The notes beneath the pieces were generated by a model. It had not been told where the DNA came from and searched no databases. It saw only the letters and a list, made by a program, of their open reading frames with translations. Positions 12,075-19,330 of a stretch of 64,000 bases of DNA are shown piece by piece (within the stretch, counting starts at the first letter, position 1; every line of letters starts with the position of its first letter). The DNA is from JAXHUH01 sp034211175 (GTDB taxonomy: Bacteria > Actinomycetota > Acidimicrobiia > Acidimicrobiales > CAIXPF01). The position numbers and the translations under genes are program-made. The DNA is taken from assembly GCA_034211175.1 (NCBI GenBank), contig JAXHUH010000073.1, forward strand, positions 1 through 64,000. The letters are read 5' to 3'.

Positions 12075-13424
12075 ATGGAAGTCGTCGTCGTAGCCGCGCT
12101 TCTCATCCTGGTGGCGATCTTCGCCGCGCTCGCCGCGGTGCGGTCGTTGATCGTGATCTGTCCGCCGAACATGGTCGCCGTCATCTCCGGTCGCAGCCGG
12201 GCGCTCACCGATGGTCGCCAGGTCGGCTACCGCGTGCTCAAGGGCGGCCGCACGCTCCGCGTGCCGCTGCTGGAGAAGGTCAACTGGATCGGGCTGAACA
12301 CGATGCCGATCGAGGTCGAGGTGAACAACGCGTTCTCCAAGGGCGCGATCCCCCTCAACGTCCAAGCCATCGCCAACGTCAAGGTGTCGAGCACCGACGG
12401 CCTGCTCGAGAACGCGGTCGAGCGGTTCCTCGAGAACGGCCAGGGCGCCATCGCCGACATCGCCAAGGAGACCCTCGAGGCCAACCTGCGCGGCGTGCTC
12501 GCGACCCTCACGCCGGAAGAGGTCAACGAGGACCGCCTCAAGTTCAGCCAGACCCTGATGGACGAGGCCGACGACGACATCAAGACGCTAGGGCTCGAGC
12601 TGGACACCCTGAAGATCCAGAACGTCTACGACGACGTCCACTACCTCGACTCCGTCGGTCGCCGCCAGACCGCGCAGGTGGTGAAGGAGGCGAGGGTCGC
12701 CGAGGCGCAGCGCACGGCCGAGTCCGAGGAGGCCGAGGCCGAGGGCCGGCGGCGCGCCGAGATCGCCCAGGTCAACGCCGACCTCATCGTCGTGGAGGAG
12801 CGCAACAACCTGCGCGTCCGCACCGCCGAGCTCGAGGCGATCGCCGCGGCCAAGGAGGCCGAGGCGAAGGTCGCGGGTGACAAGGCCCGGGTCGTCGCCG
12901 AGCAGAGCCTCGAGACCGAGCGCATCGAGCTCGAGCAGCGGCGCCTCGAGGCCGACGTCGTCACGCCGGCCCGGGCCGAGCTCGAGGCCCGCCAGCTCCA
13001 GGCGCGGGCCGAGGCCGCCCCGATCATCGAGAACGGCACCGCCCAGGTCGAGGTGTTCAAGCGCCTCGCCGACCAGTTCCGCGAGGCCGGCCCCGAGGCC
13101 GAGCGCATCTTCGTGCTCAACATCCTCCCCGACCTCGTCGAGCGCATCGCCGCGACGGTCGAGGGCGTCGACATCGACAAGGTGTCGATCATCGGTGGCG
13201 GTGGCGACGGCCGCGAGATCGGCGGGCTGCTCGGTCAGCTCCCGGCGTCGGTGATCAGCCTCACCGAGCAGATCGAGAACGCGACCGGCGTCGACATCCT
13301 GTCCAACCTTCGCAAGACGACGGAGGCGAACCGCTCGGCCCAGGCCGAGGGCAACGGCGCCACGACCGCCCCGACGCCCGCCGCACTCGGTGAGGGCGAG
13401 TCGGGCATCGACCACACGAGCTGA
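12075..13424 (+). CDS. floA: Flotillin-like SPFH/band-7 protein
   Basis: A 449-residue flotillin of the YuaG/FloT type. One N-terminal membrane helix (residues 2-25), SPFH domain (about 30-200; PPNMVAVISGRSR, NVQAIANVKVSS), a long Ala/Glu-rich coiled coil (about 205-330; repeats of EAEAEGRRRAEIAQ type) and a C-terminal oligomerisation region (IFVLNILPDLVERIAATVEG, LLGQLPASVISLTEQI). It organises membrane microdomains in relatives. GGAGGAG precedes the ATG; 52 bp after nfeD, same operon. The gene symbol is by family analogy. Confidence 0.9.
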   Translation: MEVVVVAALLILVAIFAALAAVRSLIVICPPNMVAVISGRSRALTDGRQVGYRVLKGGRTLRVPLLEKVNWIGLNTMPIEVEVNNAFSKGAIPLNVQAIANVKVSSTDGLLENAVERFLENGQGAIADIAKETLEANLRGVLATLTPEEVNEDRLKFSQTLMDEADDDIKTLGLELDTLKIQNVYDDVHYLDSVGRRQTAQVVKEARVAEAQRTAESEEAEAEGRRRAEIAQVNADLIVVEERNNLRVRTAELEAIAAAKEAEAKVAGDKARVVAEQSLETERIELEQRRLEADVVTPARAELEARQLQARAEAAPIIENGTAQVEVFKRLADQFREAGPEAERIFVLNILPDLVERIAATVEGVDIDKVSIIGGGGDGREIGGLLGQLPASVISLTEQIENATGVDILSNLRKTTEANRSAQAEGNGATTAPTPAALGEGESGIDHTS

Positions 13425-13436
13425 CCTCCGGCGGCG

Positions 13437-14135
13437 TCAGCCGACCTGTTCGAACAGGTTGTAGCGGCCGTCCTTGCCGACCTGCTCGATCTCGCCGCAG
13501 CGCACGAGGGTGTACGCGACGCGCTGCGCGAGATCGAGCCGGATGTGGGCCTCGTCGGCCAGCATCCTGGTCGTGAACCGCGCCGGCAGGCTGTCGGGTA
13601 GGAGGTCGCGCAGCTCCCGGGTCGACGCGAACAGCTGGTGGGACACGACCTCGAGCAGTCGGCGGTCGTGGATGCTCCAGCCCCTTCGTCGCCAGCTCCC
13701 GAGGCCGTCGTCGCGTCGGATCTCCTCCTGGCGGACGAGCACGACGCCGACCGTCAGTCCGGGGTGGCCCAGCAGATCGGGGATGCGCATCAGCTCGGCG
13801 AACAGGTCGAGCTCGCCGCCCCGCTTCGGTGAGCGGCGCCGCCCGACCGGCTCGCCATCGGCCGTCTCCTTGACGATCCAGGTCTCGGTGGCCACCGGGT
13901 GGAGGACGATGATGCGGTGGTCGGCGGCGAGCAGCGTGTCGAGCTTGCGGCGCATCGAGCCGAACCCGCCGGTCTGGATCTCGACGAGGCGATCGCCGCG
14001 GACGAGGTCGATGACGTAGCCGTCGACCGGCACCTCGACCTGGTCACCGGGTCGGGCGAACCACACCTTCAGCTCCGCGTGGAGCGAGCGCTCGGTGAGC
14101 GTGCCGACGTGATTGGCGACCATGGTGGGTGCCAT
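13437..14135 (-). CDS. Predicted nuclease-fold protein with C-terminal winged helix (function unknown)
   Basis: A 232-residue protein of a conserved actinobacterial family of unknown function. The N-terminal half (VPVDGYVIDLVRGDRLVEIQ) has the D...(E/Q)x(Q/K)-type pattern of a PD-(D/E)XK restriction-endonuclease fold, followed by a conserved segment predicting RRKLDTLL. The middle carries RRSPKRGGELDLFAEL. The C-terminal ~70 residues (FTTRMLADEAHIRLDLAQRVAYTLVRCGEI) look like a winged helix. It is convergent with the flotillin gene (12-bp gap). Fold assignment is inference from pattern only. No partner gene suggests a defence system. Confidence 0.75.
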   Translation of the reverse strand: MAPTMVANHVGTLTERSLHAELKVWFARPGDQVEVPVDGYVIDLVRGDRLVEIQTGGFGSMRRKLDTLLAADHRIIVLHPVATETWIVKETADGEPVGRRRSPKRGGELDLFAELMRIPDLLGHPGLTVGVVLVRQEEIRRDDGLGSWRRRGWSIHDRRLLEVVSHQLFASTRELRDLLPDSLPARFTTRMLADEAHIRLDLAQRVAYTLVRCGEIEQVGKDGRYNLFEQVG

Positions 14136-14239
14136 CGAACCAGCTCCCGGCGGTGAACGGGTGCATGGTTCCGGCTACCGAGGGTCGGTGATCGTTGCAG
14201 ATGTGACGAATGCGGCGGTAGTCGGACGACCGTGATGGG

Positions 14240-14245
14240 TAGGTC
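14240..14245 (+). promoter_or_regulatory. -10-like box, leaderless promoter
   Basis: TAGGTC lies 6 nt before the ATG at 14252, and no ribosome-binding site is visible. Confidence 0.4.
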
Positions 14246-14251
14246 GACGTC

Positions 14252-14767
14252 ATGACCGACACCACGTTCGACGACATCTCGATCGACGACGCCGCGCTGG
14301 CCGAGTTGTCCGGAGCGACCCGGGTGCTCGCCGCCACCGACGACGGCACTGACCCCGAGCTGGTCTATGAGCGGAAGGCAGCGGCCCGCCTGGCCGCCCG
14401 CCTCGGCGCGACCTTGTTCCTGTCCGACCGCAGCCTGCGGACGTGGGGCGAGACACCTCACACCCGCGGCCCGGCCACCCTCGAGCAGCTCCGCGCCGAC
14501 GGGATCGAGCACATGGTCGCCCAGATGGAGGAGGCGATGGCGCTCGGCGTGGGTGAGGTCTACGCCGTGGCCCCGTCGATGCCGTCGCTCGAGTCCGTCG
14601 ACCTGGCCGTCGAGGCCACCGATCCGTCGGTCGTCGTGGTCCCGCCCCGGTTCGAGGAGACGACGCTGGGCGATCGCGTCCAGATGCGGGGCGACCTCGT
14701 CAAGGCCGTGCGTGACCGGGCCAAGGTCGTCGTCGCCCATCCCGACGGTCGGATCACGCTCGCCTGA
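14252..14767 (+). CDS. Universal stress protein-like hypothetical protein
   Basis: A 171-residue alpha/beta protein. A strand-helix layout (VLAATDDGTD, YERKAAARLAARLGATLFLSD, then DPSVVVVPPRFEE and KVVVAHPDG) resembles a universal stress protein/HUP Rossmann-like fold, but the ATP motif GxxGS is not seen. Function unknown. It is divergent from the nuclease-fold gene, and the downstream gene at 14804 converges on it. The ATG is 6 nt after a TAGGTC box, consistent with leaderless translation. Confidence 0.65.
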   Translation: MTDTTFDDISIDDAALAELSGATRVLAATDDGTDPELVYERKAAARLAARLGATLFLSDRSLRTWGETPHTRGPATLEQLRADGIEHMVAQMEEAMALGVGEVYAVAPSMPSLESVDLAVEATDPSVVVVPPRFEETTLGDRVQMRGDLVKAVRDRAKVVVAHPDGRITLA

Positions 14768-14803
14768 GCCCGGGCTCCGGCCGGGCGGCCGGCGTCGAGG
14801 TGC

Positions 14804-15616
14804 TCAGCGCCCGGCGTCGGCCCCGGCCACCGCATGCGCGTCCGCGATCACGAGGCGCATGAACGCCGCGACTTCCCGTGTCCGAGCGGCCGACGGTTGG
14901 TCGGCCGCTCGGGCCGCGTCGTCGGTGCGTAGCGCCAGCGCCTCGTCGATCAGCGCAGCCCACCGGTCGCCGAACCGCTCACGTGCGTAGAGACCCGCGG
15001 CCCGCTTGGACACGACGTCGCCGATCGCGATCGTCCGGTGCAGACGCGGCGGGCCGAGGACCATCCACTCGACGAACCCCGCCCCGGCCCGGGCGTTGCG
15101 CTCGTCATCGGCGGTCTCGATCATCTCGGCCAGGCCGGCCCAGTACGAGTCGAGGTTCGCGAGGTTCCAGGCCACGAGGTCGCCCCGGTCGAGGTGGACG
15201 TCGAGCGTCGACGGCGCCGGGCCCCGCAGCGCGATGCCGTGGTGGGCGAGCACGTGCCACTCGACCGGGTTCGCCGCGGTCGTCGAGAGCTCGAGCTCGC
15301 CGCCGTTCCAGAACGGCACGTCGACCAGACCGGCAGCGGGACCCGCGAGCTGGCGCGCTTCGACGTAGAGCGTGGACAGCGGCGGACCGGCCACGGCGGC
15401 GTCGACCTCGCGGCCGATCGCCTCGATCGTGGTGATGTCCGGCGCCGCCTCGCCGACCGCGACCAGGTCCACGTCGGAGCGCCCCTCCTCGAACGCCCCC
15501 AACGCGATCGATCCGCACACGTAGACACCGTCGACGCCGTGGTTCGGGTGTCGGTCGAGCGACCCGAGGTACGCCTCGACGGCGATGGCGGCGGACGTGG
15601 GCAACTCGGCGGCCAT
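14804..15616 (-). CDS. Aminoglycoside adenylyltransferase-like nucleotidyltransferase
   Basis: A 270-residue protein with a Pol-beta-type nucleotidyltransferase domain: GSIALGAFEEGRSDVDLVAV around residues 34-53 contains GS and the metal-binding DVD. The C-terminal half (FVEWMVLGPPRLHRTIAIGDVVSKRAAGLYA) resembles the AadA/DUF4111 helical domain. Relatives adenylylate streptomycin or spectinomycin, but many chromosomal members have no known resistance role. Start chosen at 15616, where GAGGT precedes the ATG and the conserved domain begins; upstream residues in frame are Arg/Gly-rich and improbable. Confidence 0.8.
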   Translation of the reverse strand: MAAELPTSAAIAVEAYLGSLDRHPNHGVDGVYVCGSIALGAFEEGRSDVDLVAVGEAAPDITTIEAIGREVDAAVAGPPLSTLYVEARQLAGPAAGLVDVPFWNGGELELSTTAANPVEWHVLAHHGIALRGPAPSTLDVHLDRGDLVAWNLANLDSYWAGLAEMIETADDERNARAGAGFVEWMVLGPPRLHRTIAIGDVVSKRAAGLYARERFGDRWAALIDEALALRTDDAARAADQPSAARTREVAAFMRLVIADAHAVAGADAGR

Positions 15617-15708
15617 ACCTCGACCCAAGCCGGCCGTGGTCCACCCGACAAGGTCCACCTGTGGCCCGCCACCCCGGCTCGGCCCGGTTCCGTGCGCAGT
15701 GGGCGTGT

Positions 15709-16491
15709 TCAGGCCCGGCGCTCGCGCACCACACCCTCCTGGGCGATGGTGGCGATGAGCACACCTTCCGCGGCGAACACCGAGCCGACCGCCAGGCCCC
15801 GCGAGCCGACCGTCCCCCGCGACGACACGTCGAAGAGCAACCACTCGTCGGCCCGCGCCGGCCGGTGGAACCAGATCGAGTGGTCGAGGCTGGCGGCCAT
15901 CGTGCCGTCGGCCGGTTCGGCCGGGTCGTAGGACAGCACGGCGTCCATCGCGTTGTAGTCCGAGAGGAACGCAAGCGCGCACGCGTGGAGCACGGGGTCG
16001 TCGCTCTCGAGCCCGTCGGCCGCCAGCCACTGGCGGCTCCGGTCGGGCCCCGGGGCGAGCTCGGCGCTCGCCCGGACGAAGAACCCGCGGTCGCTCGGCG
16101 AGGCGTCCTCGGGGCGGGGTACCCCCGCCGGGGCCTCGTCGGCCTGGTGGTCGAGGCCGCCTTCGCGCTGCTGGAACGAGGCGGTCACCGTGGCCAGGGT
16201 CTCGCCGTCCTGCACCACGTCGACCCGCCTGGTCGAGAACGAGCGGCCCTCGCGGGTGCGTTCGACGGCGTAGCGCAACGGCGCGGCGACATCGCCCCCG
16301 CCGAGGAAGTAGGCGTGCAGCGAGTGGACCGGCCGGTCCCGCTCGACCGTTGCCGCGGCGGCCCAGAGCGCCTGGGCGACGGCTTGACCGCCGTAGACCC
16401 GCTGATGGTCATAGGACGGGCTCTCGCCGACGAACTGGTCGTCGCCGTCGGGGAGGACGGCGATGAGCTGGGCGAGATCGAGGCGGAGCAT
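15709..16491 (-). CDS. tesB: Acyl-CoA thioesterase II
   Basis: A 260-residue double hot-dog thioesterase that hydrolyses acyl-CoA to free acid and CoA. Recognisable TesB segments are DHQRVYGGQAVAQAL near residue 27, VHSLHAYFLGGGD, the SFSTRRVDVVQDG strand and the C-terminal catalytic-type SLDHSIWFHRP (about residue 210), followed by RGLAVGSVFAAEGVLIATIAQEG. Start set at 16491 because a 16-residue leaderless ORF ends there with a TGATG overlap, implying coupling; an alternative in-frame GTG at 16509 adds six residues. It is divergent from the metalloprotease gene. Confidence 0.9.
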   Translation of the reverse strand: MLRLDLAQLIAVLPDGDDQFVGESPSYDHQRVYGGQAVAQALWAAAATVERDRPVHSLHAYFLGGGDVAAPLRYAVERTREGRSFSTRRVDVVQDGETLATVTASFQQREGGLDHQADEAPAGVPRPEDASPSDRGFFVRASAELAPGPDRSRQWLAADGLESDDPVLHACALAFLSDYNAMDAVLSYDPAEPADGTMAASLDHSIWFHRPARADEWLLFDVSSRGTVGSRGLAVGSVFAAEGVLIATIAQEGVVRERRA

Positions 16492-16541
16492 CAGCGGCGA
16501 CCGCGCCACTCACCGATGCGCCGCAACGCCGGCGCGTGCAT
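16491..16541 (-). CDS. Leaderless upstream ORF (16 aa) coupled to tesB
   Basis: An ATG at 16541 lies exactly 6 nt after a TAGCGT -10 box. It encodes MHAPALRRIGEWRGRR and stops at TGA, sharing one base with the tesB ATG (TGATG). The message therefore probably starts at this ATG, and ribosomes terminating here could reinitiate on tesB. The alternative is that it is just untranslated leader. Confidence 0.45.
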   Translation of the reverse strand: MHAPALRRIGEWRGRR

Positions 16542-16547
16542 GGCATC

Positions 16548-16553
16548 ACGCTA
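16548..16553 (-). promoter_or_regulatory. -10 box for the tesB transcript
   Basis: TAGCGT on the minus strand, 6 nt before the ATG of the upstream ORF at 16541. Confidence 0.5.
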
Positions 16554-16656
16554 GTTGGGACCCGCTCGGGCGCGTCGATCCACCTCGGCGCGGCGAGGCG
16601 TCCCGCCGGAGCGGGTCCGTGCCGTGCCGGTGGGCTTGGCCGGGTGCGGCGGGGGG

Positions 16657-16662
16657 TAGGTT
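16657..16662 (+). promoter_or_regulatory. -10 box, leaderless metalloprotease promoter
   Basis: TAGGTT lies 8 nt before the GTG at 16671; no ribosome-binding site is seen. Confidence 0.5.
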
Positions 16663-16670
16663 GCTGCGCC

Positions 16671-17564
16671 GTGGCCAGGTTTCGACGGGGTTCAGGCATC
16701 GATGACGTGACGGACCGGCGGGGCGCGTCCAAGGGCGCGATGGCCGGAGGCGCCGTCGGAGGGGTGGGTGTCGTCGGGCTCGTGATCTACCTGCTCGTCA
16801 GCGTTCTCGGTGGCGGCGGGTCCGGCTCGGGTGGCTTCGACATCGGCACCGCCCTCGACGGTCTGTCGACCGGTGGGAGCCTGCCGACCGAGGAGGTCCC
16901 GCCGACCGGGTTCGACCCCGACGCCGACCTGGCCGCGTTCGTGTCCGACGCGACGACCAACATCCAGGACACGTGGCAGGCACAGTTCGACGCCTCGGGC
17001 GAGGTCTACCAGCGGGCCGACGTGATCCTGTTCGAGGGCAGCGAGCCGTCGGGCTGCGGCGGCGCGACCTCGGCGATCGGGCCCCACTACTGCCCGCCCG
17101 ACCAGCGGGTCTACCTCGACCTGGGCTTCTTCGAGGACCTCGAGACCCGCTTCGGCGCCCCCGGTGACTTCGCGGTCGCGTACGTCATCGCCCACGAGAT
17201 CGGCCACCACGTCCAGACCCTGCTCGGGATCAGCTCCGCAGTCCGGTCCGAGGCGCAGCGCAACCCGGACCAGGCCAACGAGCTGTCGATCCGCCAGGAG
17301 CTGCAGGCCGACTGCTTCGCCGGCGTGTGGACGGCGCAGGCGGAGGACGCCGGCACCCTGGTGCTCGAACCGGGCGACATCGACGAGGGCCTCACCGCAG
17401 CGGCCGCCGTCGGCGACGACCGGATCCAGGAGGCCGCCACCGGCCGGATCGACCCGGAGAGCTGGACGCACGGGTCGGCCGAGCAGCGCACCCGCTGGTT
17501 CACCAACGGCTACGAGTCCGCCGACCCCAACACCTGCGACACCTACTCGATCGCCGAGCCCTGA
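16671..17564 (+). CDS. Neutral zinc metallopeptidase, YpfJ family
   Basis: A 297-residue membrane-anchored protein of the YpfJ/KPN_02809 neutral zinc metallopeptidase family. Short basic N-terminus with the usual D-RRG motif (DDVTDRRG), one membrane helix (residues ~25-45), glycine-rich linker and an extracytoplasmic peptidase-like domain. Zinc motif HEIGHHVQ at about residue 176, followed by the family's QELQADCFAGVW and the C-terminal TRWF-NGY segment. Two conserved cysteines occur in CGGATSAIGPHYCPPDQ. GTG start at 16671, 8 nt after TAGGTT. Substrate unknown in the whole family. Confidence 0.88.
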   Translation: MARFRRGSGIDDVTDRRGASKGAMAGGAVGGVGVVGLVIYLLVSVLGGGGSGSGGFDIGTALDGLSTGGSLPTEEVPPTGFDPDADLAAFVSDATTNIQDTWQAQFDASGEVYQRADVILFEGSEPSGCGGATSAIGPHYCPPDQRVYLDLGFFEDLETRFGAPGDFAVAYVIAHEIGHHVQTLLGISSAVRSEAQRNPDQANELSIRQELQADCFAGVWTAQAEDAGTLVLEPGDIDEGLTAAAAVGDDRIQEAATGRIDPESWTHGSAEQRTRWFTNGYESADPNTCDTYSIAEP

Positions 17565-17602
17565 TCGCTCCCGGGCCAGCGCGGCCGCCGGTGCGCCGCT
17601 GA

Positions 17603-18685
17603 TCAGGTGAGGTCGATCCCGGGGCCGAGCTCGCCGGCCGGCTCCCGACCCGCACCGAGCGATCCGAGATCGTCCGGGCCGTCGAGCCCGTGCTCCTCGT
17701 CCTTGCCGGGTGCCCGTGCGTCGTCGCCGTCGGCCTGCCAGGGGATCTCGAAGGCCTCGTAGGTGCCGGAGAGGCCCTTCAGGGTGAGGACCCGGGAGGC
17801 GCCGAACGCCACGTCGCCGCCGCTGGAGACGATCTCCTTGACCAGCGTCGACGCCAGGATCTGACCGCCGTCGGCGGCGTCCGCGATGCGGGACGCGATG
17901 ACGACGTGCTTGCCGAACAGGTCGCCGTCGGCCGTCATCGCCTCGCCGGTGTGGAGGCCCATGCGAATGCGGAACGCGAGCCGCGGGTCGTCGCGGTTGT
18001 GCGCCGCGATGTCGCGCTGGCAGGCGATGGCGAACAGCACGGCGCGGCGGGCGCTGGCGAAGGTGAGCATGAACCCGTCGCCCTGGTTCTTGACCTCCTG
18101 GCCGCCGAGCTCGCGCAGGCGCGTCCGGATGATCAGGTTGTGCGCCTCCAGCAGCTCGAACCACTGGCGATCACCGAGCCGCTCGGCCATCGCGGACGAC
18201 GACTCGATGTCGCTGAACACGATCGTGACCGTCGTACCCGTCTGGCGGCCCGGCGCCGCGCCGAGGCGGCGCATCGGCTGCGCGGGCAGCTGGGAGGTCA
18301 CGGCGTCGGCGACGTCGATGACCGAGGTGCGCCGGGCGTTCACCGCGCCGTGGACCATCGTGTCCATCGTCGCCCGCGGCACCAGATCGTCGACGCCGGG
18401 GAGCTTGACGAGCTGGATGCGGGTGTCGCCCAGCGTGAGGACGTCGCCGATGTCGAGTGAGCCGAAGCCGGCCGCGGTGCCGTTGACCGAGATCCCGTTC
18501 GTGCTGCCGAGGTCCTCGACCTGGAGCGTCGTGCCGTGGGGCGTCAGCATGCAGTGGCGACGCGACGCCCTCGGGTCCGCGATGAGCAGGCCGTCGCAGT
18601 CACGACCGACCTCGAGCGGTCGGTCGACGACGACGAGGAGCGGTCTGCGGCCTGGCTGAAGCACCTCGATGATCGGCGGGACCAC
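17603..18685 (-). CDS. FHA domain-class III adenylate/guanylate cyclase
   Basis: A 360-residue cytosolic signalling protein. FHA phosphothreonine-binding domain at about residues 1-95 (GRDCDGLLIADPRASRRHC, LGSTNGISVNG). Class III nucleotide cyclase homology domain at about 150-320: metal Asp in TIVFSDIESSS, Lys in EVKNQGDGF with the second metal Asp, and Arg in VVIASRI. The transition-state Asn that normally precedes that Arg (VN.A.R pattern) is Val here, so catalytic efficiency is uncertain. The C-terminus is an acidic tail. GTG start with GGAGG 5 nt upstream; a TACGAT box lies near 18711. Inference: output controlled by a Ser/Thr-kinase-phosphorylated partner. Confidence 0.87.
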   Translation of the reverse strand: MVPPIIEVLQPGRRPLLVVVDRPLEVGRDCDGLLIADPRASRRHCMLTPHGTTLQVEDLGSTNGISVNGTAAGFGSLDIGDVLTLGDTRIQLVKLPGVDDLVPRATMDTMVHGAVNARRTSVIDVADAVTSQLPAQPMRRLGAAPGRQTGTTVTIVFSDIESSSAMAERLGDRQWFELLEAHNLIIRTRLRELGGQEVKNQGDGFMLTFASARRAVLFAIACQRDIAAHNRDDPRLAFRIRMGLHTGEAMTADGDLFGKHVVIASRIADAADGGQILASTLVKEIVSSGGDVAFGASRVLTLKGLSGTYEAFEIPWQADGDDARAPGKDEEHGLDGPDDLGSLGAGREPAGELGPGIDLT

Positions 18686-18761
18686 GCTGCCTCCGGGGAT
18701 CTCGACGACCGATCGTAGCCGTGACCTCGTGAGTGAGCGCCATGGTGCGCGCCGCCGGCGA

Positions 18762-19133
18762 TCAGCTCGTGGCCGCGTCCCGTTCGCCGTGACGCAGGTG
18801 GCGGGTGTCGGTGGGTGGCGGCGGCGGGGGCCCGAGGAGCAGATCGACGACCTCCGGCGACGGCGGCGGGCCGGCGTCGCGGCGGCCGACGAGGAAGATC
18901 AACCGGGCGAGCTCGAAGCGGAGGTCGAGCGAGCCGTCGCCCTCCACGAACACGTCGAGCATCGGCCCGTACTCGAGGTGGACGTCGACCGGGATCGGTG
19001 CCGGCCCGGCGACCGGGTGCACGTCACGAGCGGCCACGACGGCGGACGCGCTCCGGTACACGGGCGCGTCGTCGCCGGTGCCGAGGGTCCAGAACGTCGT
19101 CGTCGGCCGGTCGGGTCGCTCCTTCACGGCCAC
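18762..19133 (-). CDS. Hypothetical protein, 123 aa
   Basis: A 123-residue protein without recognised domain. It has a beta-rich centre (FWTLGTGDDAPVYRSASAVVAARD, VDVHLEYGPMLDVFVEGDGSLDLRFELARLIFLVG) and a proline run near the C-terminus. GTG start. It lies alone between the FHA-cyclase and the divergent MFS exporter. Composition and frame use look coding. Confidence 0.55.
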   Translation of the reverse strand: MAVKERPDRPTTTFWTLGTGDDAPVYRSASAVVAARDVHPVAGPAPIPVDVHLEYGPMLDVFVEGDGSLDLRFELARLIFLVGRRDAGPPPSPEVVDLLLGPPPPPPTDTRHLRHGERDAATS

Positions 19134-19224
19134 CCTTCGACGCCGTTAGGCGATCGCTTGAGACCGGCCCCCAGCCCGGATGACGTCGTCACGCAACCGT
19201 CCTTTCCGCGGCGCGGAACTGTGA

Positions 19225-19247
19225 CGAACGACATCTGTCGTCGTTCG
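19225..19247. promoter_or_regulatory. Inverted repeat over the MFS promoter
   Basis: Perfect 8-bp arms CGAACGAC (19225-19232) and GTCGTTCG (19240-19247) with a 7-nt spacer end about 20 bp before the TAAGAT -10 box, where the -35 region should lie. A repressor site is likely, but no regulator gene is adjacent. Confidence 0.5.
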
Positions 19248-19267
19248 ATAGTTGTCCGACTGCGACA

Positions 19268-19273
19268 TAAGAT
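19268..19273 (+). promoter_or_regulatory. -10 box upstream of the MFS gene
   Basis: TAAGAT lies 6 nt before an ATG at 19280 that opens a 16-codon ORF. Confidence 0.5.
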
Positions 19274-19279
19274 CACCTG

Positions 19280-19330
19280 ATGGCCACGCCCTCCACCGCT
19301 CTCGCCGCGTGCGCCAACCGGTGCGGCTGA
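19280..19330 (+). CDS. Leaderless upstream ORF (16 aa) overlapping the MFS start
   Basis: MATPSTALAACANRCG, starting 6 nt after TAAGAT and stopping at 19330, in a different frame from the transporter gene. The likely transporter starts (GTG 19309 or 19321) lie inside it, so transporter translation would depend on coupling. Alternatively the reading frames were separated by a small indel. Confidence 0.4.
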   Translation: MATPSTALAACANRCG

